From assembly GCF_004354915.1 (NCBI RefSeq), contig NZ_SMSI01000001.1, positions 682,001 to 746,000 on the forward strand: DNA of 64,000 nucleotides. The letters run 5' to 3'. Under the pieces are notes generated by a model. It made no database searches. It was given only the letters and a program-made list of their open reading frames with translations, and was not told the origin of the DNA. This stretch comes from Pseudohoeflea suaedae (GTDB taxonomy: Bacteria > Pseudomonadota > Alphaproteobacteria > Rhizobiales > Rhizobiaceae). This document shows positions 60,511 through 64,000 of the stretch, piece after piece (the stretch's first letter is position 1; every line of letters starts with the position of its first letter). Position numbers and translations under genes: made by a program.

Positions 60511-62733
60511 TCAGGCAGCCGCCCTGGTGGCCGCACTTTCCGACGAACCGAAACGGCCATAGAAGGTCTCGCCCTTCTCCGCCATTTCGACGAGCAGCTT
60601 GGGGGCCTTGAACTGCTTGCCGTATTTGCGCTGCAGGCTCTTGCACATGGCGACGAACTCGGCAGCGCCCATTTCGTCGATGTAGGAGAGCGCGCCACCG
60701 GTGTGTGGAGCGAAGCCGAAGCCCAGAATGGTGCCGATATCGGCTTCCCGGGGATCGGTCACGATGCCTTCTTCCATGGTGCGGGCCGCTTCGAGCGCAA
60801 TCGTGGCGAGGAAGCGGTTCTTCAGCTCCTGCACGTCGATCTTGCTGGCGTCCTGCTGGTCGTAGAGCGTCTTGAGTTCGGGCCAGAGGTGCTTCTTGCC
60901 CGGCTTTGCGGGATAGTCGTAGAACCCCTTGCCGTTCTTGCGGCCCAGCCGGCCCTCCGTCTCGACCATGCGCTCGACGAGTTCGAGATGGCGCGGATCG
61001 ACCGCCTTCTCGCCCATGTCGGCAATCGCTGCGCGAATGATCTTGAGCGACAGGTCGATGGCCACCTCGTCGTTGAGCGAAAGGGGACCGACCGGCATGC
61101 CGGCCATCTTGGCCGAGTTCTCGATCATCGCCGGCGGCACGCCTTCGATGAGCATGTTGTAGCTCTCGTTCATGTAGCGCAGCACGCAGCGATTGACGAA
61201 GAAGCCGCGGGTGTCGTTGACGACGATGGGGGTCTTCTTGATGGCCGCGACATAGTCGAGCGCCACCGCAAGCGCCTTGTCCGAGGTCTTCCGGCCGAGA
61301 ATGATTTCGGTCAGCATCATCTTGTCGACCGGCGAGAAGAAGTGGATGCCGATGAAGTTCTTCGGACGCCTCGAGTTCTTCGCAAGCCCGGTGATCGGCA
61401 GCGTCGACGTGTTCGAGGCGAAGATCGCGGAGGGCTTGATATGCGCCTCGATGGCCTCGGTCACGGTCTTCTTGACCTCGCGGTCCTCGAAGACGGCCTC
61501 GATGACGAGATCGGCGTCGGAAAGATCCGCGTAGTCCGATGACGGCGTGATCAGCGACAGAAGCTTCTCGCCGGCTTCCTTGGTGGTCTTGCCGCGCTGG
61601 ACGCCCTTCTGGACGATGCTTTCCGAATGCGCCTTGCCCTTGTTGGCGGCATCCATGTCCTTGTCGATGAGGACGACAGGAATGCCGGCCTTGGCCGTCA
61701 CATAGGCAATGCCCGCGCCCATGAAGCCGGCGCCGACGACGCCAACCTTCTTGAGCTTGACCGGCTTGATGCCCTCGGGGCGTCGGGCGCCCTTGTTGAG
61801 TTCCTGCAGCGAGATGAAGAGCGAGCGGATCATCGCGCGCGCCTGCGGGGTCTGCAGAATGTGGGTGAAGTAGCGCTGCTCGATCTTCAGGCCGGTTTCA
61901 AAGGGAACTTGAAGCCCCTCGAAGACGCATTTGAGGATCGCTGCGGCTGCCGGATAGTTGCCCTGCGTCTCGCGGCGCAGAATGGCCGAGGCCGCCGGCC
62001 AGAGCTGAGCGCCCTGAGCCGACCAGACCGGTCCGCCGGGAGCCTTGAAGCCTTTCTCGTCCCACGGCTGAACCGGCTTGAGACCGTTTTTGATCATCGC
62101 CTTGGCGGTGGGGATTAGCTTCTTGGGTTCGGCGACCTCGTGGATGAGGCCCATGGCCTTGGCGCGCTTGGGGTCGAGATTCTGACCGGTGGTCATCATC
62201 TGCAGCGCGTCCTGGGCATTGGTCAGGCGCGGAACGCGCTGGGTTCCGCCGGCGCCGGGGAAGATGCCGACCTTGACCTCGGGCAGGGCCATCTTCACCG
62301 ATGGTGCGTCGGCGGCCACGCGGCCGTGGCAGGCGAGCGACAGTTCGAACGCGCCGCCCATGCAGGTCCCGTTGATCGCCGAAACCCAGGGCTTGCCGCA
62401 GGTTTCGATCTTGCGCCACAGCCAGCTCATCTTGCCGACGAGGTCGAAGATGACCTGCTGTGCGGTATCCGGGTTCCTGGCGGTCTCGGCTTTGACGGTC
62501 GAGAACATGCCGGTGATCATGGTCAGGTCGGCGCCGCCGGAAAAGCTCGACTTGCCGGAGGTGAAGACCACGCCCTTGACGGCATCGTCAGCCACGAGCT
62601 GGTCGACGATCTTGTCGAGTTCGACGAGCACCTCCTCGTTGAACACGTTCATCGACTTGTCGGGCATGTCCCAGGTGATGAGGGCGATGCCGTCCTTGTC
62701 GGTGTCGATCTTGAAGTTCCTGTAATCGGTCAT
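60511..62733 (-). CDS. fadJ: Fatty acid oxidation multienzyme (enoyl-CoA hydratase / 3-hydroxyacyl-CoA dehydrogenase)
   Basis: 740 residues from the ATG at 62733, with AGGGAGGA upstream. The N-terminal crotonase domain (about 1-210) has [14 protein letters not shown] and [16 protein letters not shown], and [15 protein letters not shown] follows. The dehydrogenase part begins near residue 325 with [18 protein letters not shown] and includes [15 protein letters not shown]. It catalyses the hydration and NAD-dependent oxidation steps of beta-oxidation. Thiolase is encoded 16 bases upstream, so both form an operon. Confidence 0.94.
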   Translation of the reverse strand: MTDYRNFKIDTDKDGIALITWDMPDKSMNVFNEEVLVELDKIVDQLVADDAVKGVVFTSGKSSFSGGADLTMITGMFSTVKAETARNPDTAQQVIFDLVGKMSWLWRKIETCGKPWVSAINGTCMGGAFELSLACHGRVAADAPSVKMALPEVKVGIFPGAGGTQRVPRLTNAQDALQMMTTGQNLDPKRAKAMGLIHEVAEPKKLIPTAKAMIKNGLKPVQPWDEKGFKAPGGPVWSAQGAQLWPAASAILRRETQGNYPAAAAILKCVFEGLQVPFETGLKIEQRYFTHILQTPQARAMIRSLFISLQELNKGARRPEGIKPVKLKKVGVVGAGFMGAGIAYVTAKAGIPVVLIDKDMDAANKGKAHSESIVQKGVQRGKTTKEAGEKLLSLITPSSDYADLSDADLVIEAVFEDREVKKTVTEAIEAHIKPSAIFASNTSTLPITGLAKNSRRPKNFIGIHFFSPVDKMMLTEIILGRKTSDKALAVALDYVAAIKKTPIVVNDTRGFFVNRCVLRYMNESYNMLIEGVPPAMIENSAKMAGMPVGPLSLNDEVAIDLSLKIIRAAIADMGEKAVDPRHLELVERMVETEGRLGRKNGKGFYDYPAKPGKKHLWPELKTLYDQQDASKIDVQELKNRFLATIALEAARTMEEGIVTDPREADIGTILGFGFAPHTGGALSYIDEMGAAEFVAMCKSLQRKYGKQFKAPKLLVEMAEKGETFYGRFGSSESAATRAAA

Positions 62734-62749
62734 TGTCGTCCTCCCTGGC

Positions 62750-63958
62750 TCAAACGCGCTCGATGATCGTTGCCGTGCCCATGCCCGCTCCGATGCAGAG
62801 CGTGACAAGCGCGGTGTTGAGATCGCGCCGCTCGAGTTCGTCGAGCACGGTTCCGAGGATCATGGCGCCGGTGGCGCCGAGCGGATGGCCCATGGCGATC
62901 GCGCCGCCATTGACGTTGATCTTGTCGTGGGGAATGTCGAAGGCCTGCATGTAGCGCAGGACCACGGCCGCAAACGCCTCGTTGAGTTCGAACAGGTCGA
63001 TGTCCTCGAGCTTCATCCTGGCACGCTTGAGAAGCTTCTCGGTCACGTCGACCGGGCCGGTCAGCATCAGCGCCGGGTCGGAGCCGATATTGGCGAATGC
63101 CTTGATCCTGGCGCGGGGCTCGAGGCCCATGGCCTTGCCGCCGCGCTTGGAGCCCAGAAGCACGAGACCGGCACCATCGACGATGCCCGACGAATTGCCG
63201 GCATGGTGGACGAAGTTGACGGATTCCACTTCCGGGTGGGCCTGGATGGCCACCGCTCCGAAGCCGCCCATTTCCGCCGGCATCTGGAACGAGGCGTTGA
63301 GGCCTGCAAGGCTCTGCATGTCGGTGCCGGGACGCATGTGCTCGTCACGGTCGAGAATGGTCAGGCCGTTGATGTCCTTGACCGGTACGACCGACTTCTT
63401 GAAGTAGCCCTTTTCCCAGGAATTGGCGGCGCGCTTCTGGCTTTCCACCGCATAGGCGTCCACGTCGTCGCGCGAGAAGCCGTATTTGGTGGCGATCAGG
63501 TCGGCGGACACGCCCTGCGGCATGAAATAGGACGGCAGGTTGACGGATGGATCCATGAACCAGGCGCCGCCCTGTGCGCCGATGCCGATGCGCGACATCG
63601 ATTCCACGCCGCCGGCGATCACGATGTCGTCCGCGCCCTGGGCGATCTTGGCGGCGCCGAGATTGACGGCGTCGAGACCGGAGGCGCAGAAGCGGTTGAT
63701 CTGCATGCCCGGTGCCTCGGTCGCGTAGCCGGCTTCGAAAGTGGCCGCACGCGCGATGTCGCCACCGGCTTCGCCGATGGCGTCGACGCAGCCCATGACG
63801 ATGTCATCGACCTTGGCGGTGTCCAGCCCATTGCGGTCACGCAGGGCTTCCAGCATGTGCGAGGCGAGCCTTACCGAGGGAACCTCGTGCAGGCTGCCAT
63901 CCTTCTTGCCGCGCCCTCTGGGGGTGCGGACATGGTCATATATGAATGCGTCGGTCAT
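62750..63958 (-). CDS. Acetyl-CoA C-acyltransferase (thiolase)
   Basis: Cleaves 3-ketoacyl-CoA to acetyl-CoA, the last step of beta-oxidation. 402 residues, the normal length. The nucleophile C91 lies in [15 protein letters not shown], the catalytic His in [14 protein letters not shown], and the C-terminal acid/base Cys 388 in [22 protein letters not shown] precedes the ATG at 63958. First gene of the operon with the FadJ-type protein. FadA and FadI forms cannot be separated with certainty. Confidence 0.94.
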   Translation of the reverse strand: MTDAFIYDHVRTPRGRGKKDGSLHEVPSVRLASHMLEALRDRNGLDTAKVDDIVMGCVDAIGEAGGDIARAATFEAGYATEAPGMQINRFCASGLDAVNLGAAKIAQGADDIVIAGGVESMSRIGIGAQGGAWFMDPSVNLPSYFMPQGVSADLIATKYGFSRDDVDAYAVESQKRAANSWEKGYFKKSVVPVKDINGLTILDRDEHMRPGTDMQSLAGLNASFQMPAEMGGFGAVAIQAHPEVESVNFVHHAGNSSGIVDGAGLVLLGSKRGGKAMGLEPRARIKAFANIGSDPALMLTGPVDVTEKLLKRARMKLEDIDLFELNEAFAAVVLRYMQAFDIPHDKINVNGGAIAMGHPLGATGAMILGTVLDELERRDLNTALVTLCIGAGMGTATIIERV

Positions 63959-64000
63959 CGGGGCCTCCCGTTCTTATTTCCGTTTTCACGGTCTTGTCCG

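Noticed and set aside
1-64000. CRISPR arrays, rRNA operon, transposases, complete prophage
   Set aside because: No regularly spaced repeats, no rRNA sequence and no recognisable transposase, integrase or phage structural gene was seen.

Overview
The window is high-GC DNA (roughly 60-65 % in most genes) from an alphaproteobacterium, most likely of the Hyphomicrobiales (rhizobia and relatives). The basis is a gcrA cell-cycle regulator with a dense group of GANTC sites beside it, a SAM-II riboswitch ahead of metZ, the two-domain rhizobial dCTP deaminase, a BA14K protein, and the order phoR-pstSCAB-phoU-phoB and argD-argF-hslO. The genus cannot be settled from this sequence alone. There is no rRNA, CRISPR array, recognisable transposase or complete prophage. 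Most genes are housekeeping or ordinary accessory genes, and large antisense reading frames are coding shadows caused by the high GC.

Layout. 1-5112: the 3' end of methylmalonyl-CoA mutase, a repeat-bearing gap, and a TRAP transporter operon (dctP-dctQ-dctM type, minus strand) behind a promoter with two identical 13-base operator-like words. 5605-12942: a GGDEF-EAL protein, an unusual dioxygenase-cupin-cupin fusion, ribokinase, a membrane-anchored protein of unknown function and a nitronate monooxygenase. 13061-14322: tRNA-Thr(CGT) followed by a low-GC two-gene cassette, a RusA-type resolvase coupled to a nuclease-fold/HEPN fusion; this is the best candidate for an undescribed system. 14575-20469: a CDP-glucose-derived deoxysugar operon (rfbF, rfbG, epimerase, C-methyltransferase), a DegT aminotransferase and a D-amino-acid aminotransferase. 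20478-27753: an SDR-like protein, pyrC, pyrE, fructokinase, pgi and an acyl-CoA ligase.

27954-33242 (minus strand) carries a BA14K protein and a probable signalling operon: outer-membrane barrel, FecR-domain protein, CHASE2 adenylate cyclase and a CRP-type regulator whose cyclic-nucleotide pocket looks intact. 33350-41917 is the phosphate region: ppk2, then phoR, pstS, pstC, pstA, pstB, phoU and phoB, with a tandem Pho box before pstS and a hairpin between pstS and pstC. 42015-49925 holds gcrA, argD-argF-hslO, apaG, a CDP-alcohol phosphatidyltransferase, metZ under a SAM-II riboswitch, and dcd.

49934-64000 is more accessory: two paralogous proteins of unknown function next to an AraC-type regulator, tRNA-Gly(CCC), a TadG-like von Willebrand protein, a GT2 glycosyltransferase with an extra N-terminal domain, an orphan solute-binding protein, a fatty acid hydroxylase, a TerB-like protein, a LexA-like S24 regulator, a DsbA-fold isomerase, and a beta-oxidation operon (thiolase and FadJ-type multienzyme).
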